DNA from: Dehalococcoidia bacterium
GTDB taxonomy: Bacteria; Chloroflexota; Dehalococcoidia; SZUA-161
Assembly (NCBI GenBank): GCA_030619685.1
Contig: JAUXAX010000001.1
Span: 1 to 64,000, forward strand
Direction of reading: 5' to 3'
DNA: 64,000 nucleotides
In this document: positions 55,521-64,000 of the stretch, piece by piece
Position numbering within the stretch: position 1 is the stretch's first letter
Layout of the letters: each line of letters begins with the position of its first letter
Position numbers and translations under genes: made by a program
Notes under the pieces: model-generated
The model's database searches: none
What the model saw: the letters and a program-made list of their open reading frames with translations, nothing else
What the model was told of the DNA's origin: nothing

Positions 55521-57719
55521 ATGGGAATAGGAGAAGGTGGCAAGAGCTTAGTAGAGATGCTAGAGGAGAGAGACCGCCTGATAAAGGAAACAGGTTACTT
55601 CTACGGGCTTGAGAAGATAGTGCTGCATGATGAGGACCCGGCCAAAATGACGCGCTTCAACTGGAGGCTTACCAACGCCTGTATTACTGCCCGGGAGAGC
55701 GCCAAGTTACTTTCCGCGACACCAACAGTGCGAACCTTCGGTGAGTGCTTGTTCATGTTGCTACTTCCCCAGGGGGACTGCGTGACGGCGTCTCACGGCC
55801 TCGCTGGGCATGTTGCCAGCGCGAGGGATCAGATTGCGCACATGGCCAAACTGGGCTTCGAGGACAACCCAAAAATCAGGGAAGGCGATATCTTCTCGTG
55901 CAACCATCCCCGCTACGGAGGTGCTCATGCCGCGGACAACTATACATATGTTCCGATCTTCTATAATGGGGAATTTGTTGCCTGGGCGTGCGGGATTAAC
56001 CATATAGCAGAAGTTGGCTCCGCCTTATACTCCGCGAGCGTTCCCGTCCTTTCACCTACTACTTTCACCGATGGATTTTCTTATCCCCCAATGAAGACTG
56101 GGGAGAATTTTCAGATCGCGAAGTGGTGGGACTTGCTATGGACTGAAAAGACCAGGATGGCCACATTCAATATCTTGGACAATAACATGCGTGTGACCGG
56201 AGCCATCATGGTTCACGACAAGATGTTGGAGATTATAGAGGAGTTCGGGATAGACTATTTCAGGAGGGGGGTGCGGGAGATTATCGAGCGTGAGAGGAGG
56301 CGAATTGCAACCCTTATCCAAAGGCAAATGGTCCCCGGAGTCTATAAGCGGGCTTCGTGGCGTATTGCCCCATATGAAGGGCGAGTTGGGCCATGCTTCC
56401 CCTTCGCCGACATGGATTTTCCCATCCACACGCCGTATGAACTCCACATCACACCCGATTGCCGGCTTTTCATCGATCTTGCTGGCGTAAGCAGGGAGGC
56501 CCATCACTCCTGGAACGCCCCCAGTGATGGATGTCGCAGGCTGGGGCTAGCCTGGTGGTGGCTCCCTCAATTCGTACACTCAATTTGCGTTAACACGGCT
56601 TTTGACTACCAGTTGGACTACTCGATCCCCGAGGGCAGTCACCTGAATCCTACCGATCCCCAATTGAGTACCGCAATAGGGCTAGGGGGCATGGCCACGT
56701 GCATGACACCCTTGTGGAGTGCCTGTAATCAGTCCTTTTTTGCTCGGGGGGTCCTGGAGGAGCAGTGGAGTGCAACCGCTTGCGGGGGCCTACTCGAGCC
56801 GTCGGGGGTGTTTGACGTTGGAGTGGCATGGTCCTTTGGCATGTTCGGTGCTGCCGGTGCCTGGTCTACTGGAGGTAGTCCCTACAGAGATGGCGACTAC
56901 GCCGCAACTTGCGGGCTTAACCCACAGTCAGATATGGGGGAATTCGAGGAGTGGGATCTTTATCAACCACCGCTTGTTAGCCTGGCGAGGAAACTGGCCC
57001 CGGACCATTACGGACATGGCAAGTTCAGAGGCGGAGTAGGTACAAACTGGGTCTTTTTGGTCGTTAATAAGGGGAAAAGCCTTACAGTCAGTTTCGCCAC
57101 CGGTGGCGGTATTCAGGCAGGCCTACAGGTCACCGGGACGAGCGGCGGCTACCCTGGATATGGGGATTGGAGCGCAATTTTCCTTGGCACAAATGCACTT
57201 GAATTGATAGAGAAGGGCATGGGCTATCCCACCACTTTTCAGGAGATCATGCAGTGGATCAGAGAGGGGAAGCTGAGGGTAGACAGAATTGAGTATTTTC
57301 CGGGCGAGGTGCCCCCTATAGAGTTGCAAGACGGCGATATCTATGTGCTGGGAACGCATGGTGATGCCGGTTGGGGCGATCCTATAGAACGCTCCCCCAG
57401 CTTAATAGAGAGGGATTTGAACGAGGGCTTTGTGACTCCCGGCGTGGCCAAAGGAGTATATGGAGCAATAGCGCAAGCCACTAATGGCAAATGGAAAGTG
57501 GATGAAGAGGGCACTCTCAAAGAGCGGCAGCAGATGAGGGAAAGGAGAAGGGAGAAGGCAAAGCCCTTCAGGGAATGGTGGCGCCAGGAAAGGGAGCGAG
57601 TATTGAATAAAGAATTCAGGGAGGAGGTTTGCTATATTTACCAAGATATCTTGCAGAATGAAAAGTCTGGCCCCCAATTCCGCGGATTCTGGCAGGTAGG
57701 CGAAGATTATCAACTATAG
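55521..57719 (+). CDS. HyuB-type acetone/acetophenone carboxylase-like subunit
   Basis: A 732-residue protein of the hydantoinase B/oxoprolinase family, comparable to the alpha subunit of acetone carboxylase. Typical segments include ACITARESAKLLSATPTVRT, DNPKIREGDIFSCNHPRYGG, and HYGHGKFRGGVGTNWVF followed by a GGG-rich part near 540. These subunits carry out ATP-dependent carboxylation or hydrolysis with the HyuA-like partner. AGAGGGGAGG is placed before the ATG. It is followed 16 bases later by the gamma-type subunit. Confidence 0.88.
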   Translation: MGIGEGGKSLVEMLEERDRLIKETGYFYGLEKIVLHDEDPAKMTRFNWRLTNACITARESAKLLSATPTVRTFGECLFMLLLPQGDCVTASHGLAGHVASARDQIAHMAKLGFEDNPKIREGDIFSCNHPRYGGAHAADNYTYVPIFYNGEFVAWACGINHIAEVGSALYSASVPVLSPTTFTDGFSYPPMKTGENFQIAKWWDLLWTEKTRMATFNILDNNMRVTGAIMVHDKMLEIIEEFGIDYFRRGVREIIERERRRIATLIQRQMVPGVYKRASWRIAPYEGRVGPCFPFADMDFPIHTPYELHITPDCRLFIDLAGVSREAHHSWNAPSDGCRRLGLAWWWLPQFVHSICVNTAFDYQLDYSIPEGSHLNPTDPQLSTAIGLGGMATCMTPLWSACNQSFFARGVLEEQWSATACGGLLEPSGVFDVGVAWSFGMFGAAGAWSTGGSPYRDGDYAATCGLNPQSDMGEFEEWDLYQPPLVSLARKLAPDHYGHGKFRGGVGTNWVFLVVNKGKSLTVSFATGGGIQAGLQVTGTSGGYPGYGDWSAIFLGTNALELIEKGMGYPTTFQEIMQWIREGKLRVDRIEYFPGEVPPIELQDGDIYVLGTHGDAGWGDPIERSPSLIERDLNEGFVTPGVAKGVYGAIAQATNGKWKVDEEGTLKERQQMRERRREKAKPFREWWRQERERVLNKEFREEVCYIYQDILQNEKSGPQFRGFWQVGEDYQL

Positions 57720-57735
57720 TTATGAGGAGGAAAAC

Positions 57736-58323
57736 ATGGCTGAGGTTAGCGGCGCCGAAGTTGCTAGTAAGGAGAACCTAAGGCTCCTTGTGGAGGGGAG
57801 ACTTCCCTGGGAAGATGTGAAAAAACTGTGCCGCATGTCTCCCAAGGAAGAGGACCGGTTCTGGAAGTATCTCGACATCCTGCAAGAGAAGGTGCCCTGG
57901 AAAGAGAAGATACTTCTCAGGCTATCGGACCACCTCTATATTGTGGCCAAGGATGGCAAAAGGGTAGTGAAGTGTGACTGCGGGCAGGAGTTCGGAGATT
58001 ACCGGGTCAACTGGAAACTCAGTTCTCTGGTCTATGTCAGAAAGACCAGGGAGGAGATAGACGAAGTATATAGCATAGAGCTACCTTACCCGGAAGTGGG
58101 CCTGGCAGAGATCAGAGAATACTATTGTCCGGGATGCCTGGCTCAGCTTGGCATGGAAATTGCTCCTCCAGGGTATCCGCCCCTATTTGAGATGCTGCCA
58201 GACCTTGACTCCTTCTACCGCCAATGGCTGGGAAAGCCTTTGCCTGATGAGCACCCTGACTGGTTTCAGGATAGGACCTTGGAAGAGATATCACGCTGGG
58301 CTGCTGAGGAACAGAGAACCTGA
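57736..58323 (+). CDS. Acetone carboxylase gamma-type subunit
   Basis: A 195-residue protein with two cysteine pairs, KCDCGQEFGDYRVNWK and YYCPGCLAQLG, typical of the small subunit of acetone carboxylases. This subunit is absent from plain hydantoinase and oxoprolinase systems, so its presence is the main argument for a carboxylase. The end (GYPPLFEMLPDLDSFYRQWL) also fits. It sits between the two large subunits; AGGAGG precedes the ATG. Confidence 0.88.
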   Translation: MAEVSGAEVASKENLRLLVEGRLPWEDVKKLCRMSPKEEDRFWKYLDILQEKVPWKEKILLRLSDHLYIVAKDGKRVVKCDCGQEFGDYRVNWKLSSLVYVRKTREEIDEVYSIELPYPEVGLAEIREYYCPGCLAQLGMEIAPPGYPPLFEMLPDLDSFYRQWLGKPLPDEHPDWFQDRTLEEISRWAAEEQRT

Positions 58324-58362
58324 ACCCAAAACTAGGCTAGCTTTGACTAAGGAGGCGGACCT

Positions 58363-60525
58363 ATGCTTGAAAAGAAGGAAAAGGGGTTCTTAGTAGCGTT
58401 AGACGCTGGTGGGACAATGACGGATACCTTTCTCATAGATGAAGAGGGTCAATTCAATCTGGGAAAGGCACTGACTAACCGCGAGGACGAATTTAAGAGC
58501 TATCTAGCATCTGTTGCTGATGCTGCTGGTTTCAGGGGAATCGGCACCCGTGAAGTGCATGAGCAGGCAGTTTCAATCGTCTACACCGGTACATCGATGG
58601 TTAATATCCTGCATAACCGCAATGGAATGAAAGTGGGGTTGCTGGTAACTAGAGGGTTCGAGCACATAGCGCATATGGAGAGGGGGCTGACGTGGCTTGC
58701 GCTCTCATACGAAGATACTATGCACTATGCTCTGCACGAACACACGCCACCCCTGGTGGATATCAATCTTGTCAAGGGGGTCGCTGAGCGCATTAAGGGC
58801 CCTACCTACTATGTTGGATGTCATCTTCCTCCCGAAGCAGTGGTCGTTCCCCTGTCCGAGGAGGATGTCAGGAAAGGAACAGAGGAGCTTTTGGATGGCG
58901 GAGTTGAGGTGATCGGGATTCTGTTCCTGCACTCGTATGTCGACCCGGTGCATGAACGAAGGGCAGCGGAAATTGCCCGCGGGGTCGTGAGCCAGCGAGG
59001 CCTTGAGGTGAAAGTGATCACTTCCTACGAGATATGCCCGGTTTCTTTTGAAACGCAGAGGTGCAAGAGCCTCTTGCTTCAGTGCTACGCTGCGCAGCCT
59101 ATATCCAAGCAGCTACTTAGAGTGGAGCAAGCAGCAAAGGGCGAAGGCTATCGATATGAGCTCCAGACTTTGCTTTCATATGGAGCCACGACAACCGTTC
59201 ACTATCCCCGGCTATATGAGACCATTGTCTCAGGGCCGGCTGGAGGCTTGCTCGGTGCCAAGGCGCTACTAGGAGATGTAGGGGAATTCAAAAACATAGT
59301 CTGTGCTGATCTGGGGGGCACTTCCTTCGATGTAGGGATTATAGCAGTAGGCGAGATGCCTATAGAGCCAGAGCCTGCCTTTGCTGGCCACAAATTGAAT
59401 TTGCCGATGTTATCTATTGATTCCATTGGTGCGGGCACAGGTAGTGTAGTCCATGTGGATGAGCAGCTGAAAAGGATTGCCCTTGGCCCCGAGAGCGCTG
59501 GTGCCCTCATTGGCACCTGCTACCAATATCCCGACATTACCATCGGCGACATAGACGTGATCTTAGGATACATCAACCCGGATTATTTCCTGGGCGGGTC
59601 GGTGAAGCTCAATAGGGAAGCATCACTGAAGGCTCTAGAGGAACGTTTGGCTAAGCCCCTGGGTGGGGATGTTTATGAGACATCGAGCAAGGTTCTGGAT
59701 TTGCTACATAGTCAATTGCGGGATGCTATTGCTAGCAGGTTGTTAGCAAGAGGATATGATCCTGCTGAGTATACTCTGATTGCTTATGGGGGGAGTGGTC
59801 CACTGCATATGTGGGGAATGGCAGAAGGGCTCGAGCTGGCTGGCATAGTCACCGTTCCCTGGGCAGCGGCTTTTTCAGCATATGGCGTTTCCACCGGCGA
59901 CTATTTCCATCGCTACACGAAGAGCGTTATCAGCGTTATTCCTAAAGGCATGCCTGATGAGTTCAAGATGTGGCAGGCTCAACCCCTAAACCAGGCATGG
60001 GAGGAGCTTGAGCAGAAGGCCTATGAGGAGCTTGAGCGGGAAGGGTTTCTTCGGGAAAAGGTTAGTTTTAGGTACTTCATATACGCCAGATATCTGGGGC
60101 AGCTGGCTAGTTGGGAGGCACCAGTTGAAATTGGAAGGGTAGAGGTGGGCCAGGATGTGGACAAGCTGATTGCTAGCTTCGAGAAAACCTATACTTCTAT
60201 CTATCCAATAGCAGTCACCATGGACGAAATGGGACATGCCATCACTTCGGTCGGCCTCGAGGCGCGTGTAGAGAGAATGAAACCTGTGGTGCCCAAGTAT
60301 CCCCTTAAGGGCAAAGTGCCGCCAAAGAGCGCCTATAAAGGGCAAAGAGAGGTATATCACAGAGGATGGGTGAGGTCCGATATTTGGGAGATGGATTTAC
60401 TTGAGGCAGGCAACCGAGTAGAGGGCCCGGCTGTTATTGAGCACCCGATGACTACCCTCGTCATTCCTCCTGAAAAGTGTATAGAGATAGACGAGTATCT
60501 GATGATGTGGTATAGGGACAAGTGA
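58363..60525 (+). CDS. HyuA-type acetone/acetophenone carboxylase-like subunit
   Basis: A 720-residue ASKHA-fold subunit of the hydantoinase A family (acetone carboxylase beta). The phosphate-binding segment is ALDAGGTMTDTFLID, later DLGGTSFDVGII and YGGSGPLHMWGMA. It should activate the substrate and bicarbonate with ATP for the HyuB partner. Order HyuB-gamma-HyuA differs from the Xanthobacter acxABC order (beta, alpha, gamma). AAGGAGG lies before the ATG. Acetone, butanone or acetophenone are possible substrates. Confidence 0.88.
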   Translation: MLEKKEKGFLVALDAGGTMTDTFLIDEEGQFNLGKALTNREDEFKSYLASVADAAGFRGIGTREVHEQAVSIVYTGTSMVNILHNRNGMKVGLLVTRGFEHIAHMERGLTWLALSYEDTMHYALHEHTPPLVDINLVKGVAERIKGPTYYVGCHLPPEAVVVPLSEEDVRKGTEELLDGGVEVIGILFLHSYVDPVHERRAAEIARGVVSQRGLEVKVITSYEICPVSFETQRCKSLLLQCYAAQPISKQLLRVEQAAKGEGYRYELQTLLSYGATTTVHYPRLYETIVSGPAGGLLGAKALLGDVGEFKNIVCADLGGTSFDVGIIAVGEMPIEPEPAFAGHKLNLPMLSIDSIGAGTGSVVHVDEQLKRIALGPESAGALIGTCYQYPDITIGDIDVILGYINPDYFLGGSVKLNREASLKALEERLAKPLGGDVYETSSKVLDLLHSQLRDAIASRLLARGYDPAEYTLIAYGGSGPLHMWGMAEGLELAGIVTVPWAAAFSAYGVSTGDYFHRYTKSVISVIPKGMPDEFKMWQAQPLNQAWEELEQKAYEELEREGFLREKVSFRYFIYARYLGQLASWEAPVEIGRVEVGQDVDKLIASFEKTYTSIYPIAVTMDEMGHAITSVGLEARVERMKPVVPKYPLKGKVPPKSAYKGQREVYHRGWVRSDIWEMDLLEAGNRVEGPAVIEHPMTTLVIPPEKCIEIDEYLMMWYRDK

Positions 60526-60626
60526 TCAATAGGAGTGCGCGCGATCCGAGGGGCAAGGGAAGAATTACAGCCCTCGTAACAAGCTCAAAGAAATCCAGAC
60601 ACTAAATAGACTTGGAGGAGGCAACA

Positions 60627-61169
60627 ATGGAGTGGCAAGAGTTGATTGCAGATGGCTACGGCCGTGTCCTGGAGGAACTAGAGGTTGCGCTGAATGGGAT
60701 GACTCAGGATGATCTAGACCAACAGCCTCGTCCTGACTGCAACAGCATGGGCTGGCTGGCCTGGCATCTAACACGTGTCCAGGACGACCACATTGCCGAC
60801 CTCATGGGGGAGGAACAGCTCTGGCTCAAAGACGGTTGGTCCGCTAAGTTCAACCGTGCGCCTGATCCCAGGGACATCGGTTGGGGGCACACTTCGGAAG
60901 AGGTATTGTCTTTCAGATCGCCAGACGTTGCCACGCTACTAGGGTACTACCGCGCGGTCCTGGAGCGAACGAAGCGCTATATAGCTGCCTTAACACCCAC
61001 TGACTTGGATAGGGAGCTTAATGAGCCGTGGTTTCAGCCTCTGCCAACGGTAGGTGTGCGCTTGGTCAGCATCTTGAGCGATGACCTCCAGCACGCTGGT
61101 CAGATCGCCTATGTGCGTGGTCTGCTGAAAGGCAAGGGTTGGTTGGAAGCCTCCAGTTCTATAGGATAG
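60627..61169 (+). CDS. DinB family protein
   Basis: A 180-residue four-helix-bundle protein of the DinB/YfiT group. The three metal-binding histidines are likely in GWLAWHLTRVQDDHIAD and LQHAGQIAYVRGL. Members are often thiol-dependent S-transferases; none is tied to a pathway here. ATG 60627 follows GGAGGAGG. It is about 100 bases downstream of the carboxylase operon and may be read through from it. Confidence 0.85.
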   Translation: MEWQELIADGYGRVLEELEVALNGMTQDDLDQQPRPDCNSMGWLAWHLTRVQDDHIADLMGEEQLWLKDGWSAKFNRAPDPRDIGWGHTSEEVLSFRSPDVATLLGYYRAVLERTKRYIAALTPTDLDRELNEPWFQPLPTVGVRLVSILSDDLQHAGQIAYVRGLLKGKGWLEASSSIG

Positions 61170-61407
61170 CCTCCAAGGTGCGCCAACACTAGCGGTTCGC
61201 ACGATGCTTCAGACGGCGACACGGGGGCTGTTTTCAATTGCTGTCTGCTTATGACTTCTATGTCACAAGAGGCCTATCATCGGCACTATAGGCCATGCTA
61301 CGCATTACAGCACGGTTGATAGGTGTGGTATCATACGGTTCATCAAGTGGCTGAGAGTTTAGCGCAGGAACTGCCGTCACAATACTCAGGAGAAGATAGT
61401 TGTCGTT

Positions 61408-64000
61408 ATGCGAACCATTGGGAACAGTGAAAAGCGTGGAATATGCGGGATTTGTGCTGCCGGGTGTTGGGTAATAGTCACTTATGACAGTGATGGAAGA
61501 ATCAAAAGTGTCCGGGCTGATGAAACCTCAAGTCTAGGGGCGATATGCAAGGTCGGAGAGCATTCACCTGATATTGTGTATTCCAAGGATCGACTCCTTT
61601 ATCCGATGAAGCGTAAGGGGCCCAAGGGAACATATGACTTCGAGCGAGTCACGTGGGACGAAGCCTATGAAACGATTGTAGACAAACTCCATACCATAAA
61701 GGCTGAGTCGGGGCCGGAGGCAACCGCAATCTACACCGGTAGCGGAAGCTTTGAATTGGCGTTCTGTGATCTGTTTACTCCGGCGGATGTAGCGGTTTCC
61801 TCTGCGGCGAGCGTTTTGTTCCCCTTTGGATCGCCTAATACCCTCGGGGTGGGCGCTCTCTGCTACGTGTCGTTTGCAATGATAGCGCCTCATGTGACGA
61901 TGGGCAGCATGTACATCAATATGTTTTCAGACATAGAAAACGCCAAACTCATCGTGATTTGGGGCAAGAATCCTGCGGCACACTGCCCTCCTCATGACTT
62001 CATTAAGATTGAGGAGGCACATAAGCGAGGCGCTCGGATCGTGGTAATAGACCCACGGAAAACGCTGATGGCTAAGTACTCAAATGCGGAATGGATCCCC
62101 ATCCGACCCGGCACAGACGGGGCTCTTGCTCTCGGGTTATGTAATGTCCTTATCGAAGAAGAATTGTATGATGAGGAATTTGTCAACAGCTGGGCTTTGG
62201 GTTTCGAGGATTTTGACAAGTATGTTCAGCATTTTCGACCGGAAGTTGTAGCAGGCATCACAGGTGTTCCGGCTGAAACGGTGAGGTCTCTTGCAAGGAG
62301 AATTGCAACGACCGACGGTGTTGCTCCCGTCATGTACAGTGGGCTTGAATACAGTGATGGGGCAGTTCAAGCGATTCGCGCAACGATTGTGCTGTGGGCC
62401 CTTGCGGGCCAGCTTGATGTTCCAGGCGGATGGTGTTTCCGCATGGCTCAAAACAGATTCCCTATCAATCGGGAGGGGCTGGTACCAAATCCGGATATGC
62501 GAAAAGCAGCTGGGTATAATAATTTCCCACTATATACGAAATATCGCGGAGAGTTTCATGCTAATATTCTCCCGGAAGCAGTCCTGAACAGAAAACCTTA
62601 TCCAATACGCCTGCTTATCAGCTTGGGGGCATCGATTATCACATCATGGCCACAATCCAATGTTTGGCGAAAGACGTTAGAAGCGCTTGATTTCTTCGTT
62701 TGTATAGATCGTCAGCTCACTGCAGATGCAGCCTACGCTGATATTGTACTTCCAGCGACAACCTACTACGAGATCCAATCCTACATGGTGTATGGCTCTA
62801 TCTTCAGGATCAGGGAAAAGGTGATAGAACCAGTCGGTGAGGCTAGGAGTGATTTCCTTATCCTATCAGAGCTAGCTCAACGTCTTGGCTATGGCTATGT
62901 CTACCCGCAAAGTGAAGAGGAGATTCTCTCCAAGGTGCTCAAAGGTTCCGGGTTTACTCCTGAAGACGTGAGAGCTGCAGGGGGGACAGTACAGATTCCT
63001 ACGGCTATGATGCAATACAAAAAGTGGGAAAAGGGATTGCTGCGAGCAGATGGGAAACCTGGCTTTGAAACACCATCAAGGAAGTTCGAAATCGCTTCCT
63101 CGGTCCTCGAGGAGCATGGACACGACGCACTGCCAGTCTATGTTGAACCCGGAGAAAGCCCTCTTTCTCAACTTGAGCTTGCAAAACGGTTCCCCCTCGT
63201 TTTCAATTCCGGGGCTCGCGCAAATGTTGATTTGCACGCACTGCATCACACCATTCCGGCGTTATCAAATGAGAAACCTGTACCCACTGTGATGATCAAT
63301 ACGCTGGATGCTCAGGAGCGCGACATTGAAGACAGTGATTTTGTCCACATAAGAACTAAGCGTGGCCAGGTTGGCATGTATGCTGTCGTCACCGATGATA
63401 TTGTGCGCGGTGCCATAGAGGCTGGCGGCATGGGTGGTGGGGCTTTGGGGCCGAAAGCGTGGCGTGATGCTTGCATAAACGACCTAACGGATCTTCAACG
63501 TTACGACCCGATTTCTGGCTTTCCCGTATACAAAGCGCTACTGTGTGAGGTGGTCAAAGTGTCAGACGGAAACAGAGCCAATGTCAAGGGGGCAGGAGAG
63601 TACGTGCTTGATGATACTGTGGAAGAGCAGCAAACGGGGCATCGGGTGTACCTCGATCACAATGCCACTACGCCTATAGATCAGGTGGTCAAGGAAGTCA
63701 TGGTCGAGTTCATGGAGTGTTACGGAAATCCCTCGAGCATATACTCGGCGGGGAAAGAGGCTCGTTCAGCAATTGAAACAGCTCGCAGAAGTGCGTCTGC
63801 GCTAATCAATTGCACAGCACGACGCATAGTCTTCACCGGTGGCGGTTCAGAGGCAAATAACCTCGCTATAAAGGGCGTGGCCTTTGCGAATGCCGGTCGG
63901 CGAAATCACATCGTCACCAGTGCCATAGAGCATCCCTCTGTGATGAATGCGTGCCGGTGGCTCGGGAAGCACGGGTTCTCGGTCACCTTGCTTCCCGTAG
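61408..64000 (+). CDS. Molybdopterin oxidoreductase fused to cysteine desulfurase (3' end outside window)
   Basis: One uninterrupted frame of 864 codons runs to the window edge. Residues 1-730 are a DMSO-reductase-family molybdoenzyme: a [4Fe-4S] site (Cys13, Cys16, Cys20, Cys47), a likely Mo-ligand cysteine in GVGALCYVSF (Cys152), IVIWGKNPAAHCPPHD, the cofactor-binding VLWALAGQLDVPGGW and a C-terminal domain (HIRTKRGQV). After a short linker (about 731-746) a NifS/IscS desulfurase begins: VYLDHNATTPI, YGNPSSIYSAGKEAR, FTGGGSEANNLAIKG and SAIEHPSV. The PLP lysine and catalytic cysteine would lie beyond the window. The desulfurase could deliver sulfur to the molybdenum cofactor of the same chain, as IscS and FdhD do for formate dehydrogenase; this role is inferred. 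AGGAGAA lies 14 bases before the ATG. The molybdoenzyme's substrate is unknown. Confidence 0.88.
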   Translation, partial: MRTIGNSEKRGICGICAAGCWVIVTYDSDGRIKSVRADETSSLGAICKVGEHSPDIVYSKDRLLYPMKRKGPKGTYDFERVTWDEAYETIVDKLHTIKAESGPEATAIYTGSGSFELAFCDLFTPADVAVSSAASVLFPFGSPNTLGVGALCYVSFAMIAPHVTMGSMYINMFSDIENAKLIVIWGKNPAAHCPPHDFIKIEEAHKRGARIVVIDPRKTLMAKYSNAEWIPIRPGTDGALALGLCNVLIEEELYDEEFVNSWALGFEDFDKYVQHFRPEVVAGITGVPAETVRSLARRIATTDGVAPVMYSGLEYSDGAVQAIRATIVLWALAGQLDVPGGWCFRMAQNRFPINREGLVPNPDMRKAAGYNNFPLYTKYRGEFHANILPEAVLNRKPYPIRLLISLGASIITSWPQSNVWRKTLEALDFFVCIDRQLTADAAYADIVLPATTYYEIQSYMVYGSIFRIREKVIEPVGEARSDFLILSELAQRLGYGYVYPQSEEEILSKVLKGSGFTPEDVRAAGGTVQIPTAMMQYKKWEKGLLRADGKPGFETPSRKFEIASSVLEEHGHDALPVYVEPGESPLSQLELAKRFPLVFNSGARANVDLHALHHTIPALSNEKPVPTVMINTLDAQERDIEDSDFVHIRTKRGQVGMYAVVTDDIVRGAIEAGGMGGGALGPKAWRDACINDLTDLQRYDPISGFPVYKALLCEVVKVSDGNRANVKGAGEYVLDDTVEEQQTGHRVYLDHNATTPIDQVVKEVMVEFMECYGNPSSIYSAGKEARSAIETARRSASALINCTARRIVFTGGGSEANNLAIKGVAFANAGRRNHIVTSAIEHPSVMNACRWLGKHGFSVTLLPV

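Overview
The window looks like part of a chromosome of a free-living anaerobic bacterium, most likely a Chloroflexota (Dehalococcoidia-type) lineage. This is inferred from protein character, not from a marker-gene tree. Support includes the ferredoxin-dependent 2-oxoacid oxidoreductase, corrinoid methyltransfer proteins, a transketolase split into two genes, sigA-dnaG-dgt in one block, and a (PT)n-linker surface protein. Coding density is high. Many genes are preceded by clear sigma-70 type promoters with 16-17 bp spacers, often very close to the start codon.

Region 1 (1-31 kb) is mostly housekeeping. The first ~214 bases are G-rich low-complexity sequence that cuts off pth. Then come ligA, pyrG, a small transaldolase, rho, proBA, split transketolase, an amidohydrolase, thpR, a sigA-dnaG-dgt-ppsA block, ispH-plsC with a collapsed cmk, a large PT-repeat/lamin-tail surface protein, rsfS, ndk, a THEP1-type NTPase, tsaB, tsaE, thiL, a phosphoesterase, a tautomerase and a TreT-like glycosyltransferase. 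Two relics stand out: a cmk pseudogene that keeps its first residues and its stop/start overlap with plsC, and the last 37 codons of a 3-hydroxyacyl-CoA dehydrogenase.

Region 2 (31.5-44.9 kb) has the marks of an integrated island next to the tmRNA gene (ssrA, minus strand, 44865-45220). The last 17 nt of ssrA, including CCA, recur exactly at 31516-31532, followed in the same orientation by a second terminator hairpin. A third, imperfect copy lies at 33671. Between the two distal copies is an AT-richer three-gene cassette (two small probable winged-helix proteins and a PLD-like protein). Between 33.7 and 44.9 kb are an ACT-domain protein, a korDABC-type oxidoreductase, a DUF362 protein, a phytoene-desaturase-like flavoprotein, a UroD/MtaA-like methyltransferase, a corrinoid protein and an acyl-CoA dehydrogenase.

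Region 3 (45-53 kb) holds ssrA-smpB, a thiolase next to an HMG-CoA-synthase-like protein with a C-terminal zinc/OB domain and no cysteine at the expected active site, an S41 protease, small membrane-associated proteins, pheA, two TrkA-type proteins, a universal stress protein and tRNA-Arg(TCT), followed by a truncated tyrosine recombinase. Two ~119 bp copies of a palindromic MITE-like repeat lie in opposite orientation at 25.5 and 49.9 kb.

Region 4 (53.9-64 kb) is catabolic. A promoter-led operon encodes a fused CoA-transferase and three acetone/acetophenone-carboxylase-type subunits (HyuB-like, gamma, HyuA-like). With the thiolase at 46 kb this would allow ketone carboxylation, CoA activation and thiolysis; the substrate is inferred. 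The window ends inside one continuous reading frame, at least 864 codons long, in which a complete molybdopterin oxidoreductase of the DMSO-reductase family is fused to a NifS/IscS cysteine desulfurase. This is the most unusual object here. I saw no CRISPR array, rRNA or intact transposase.
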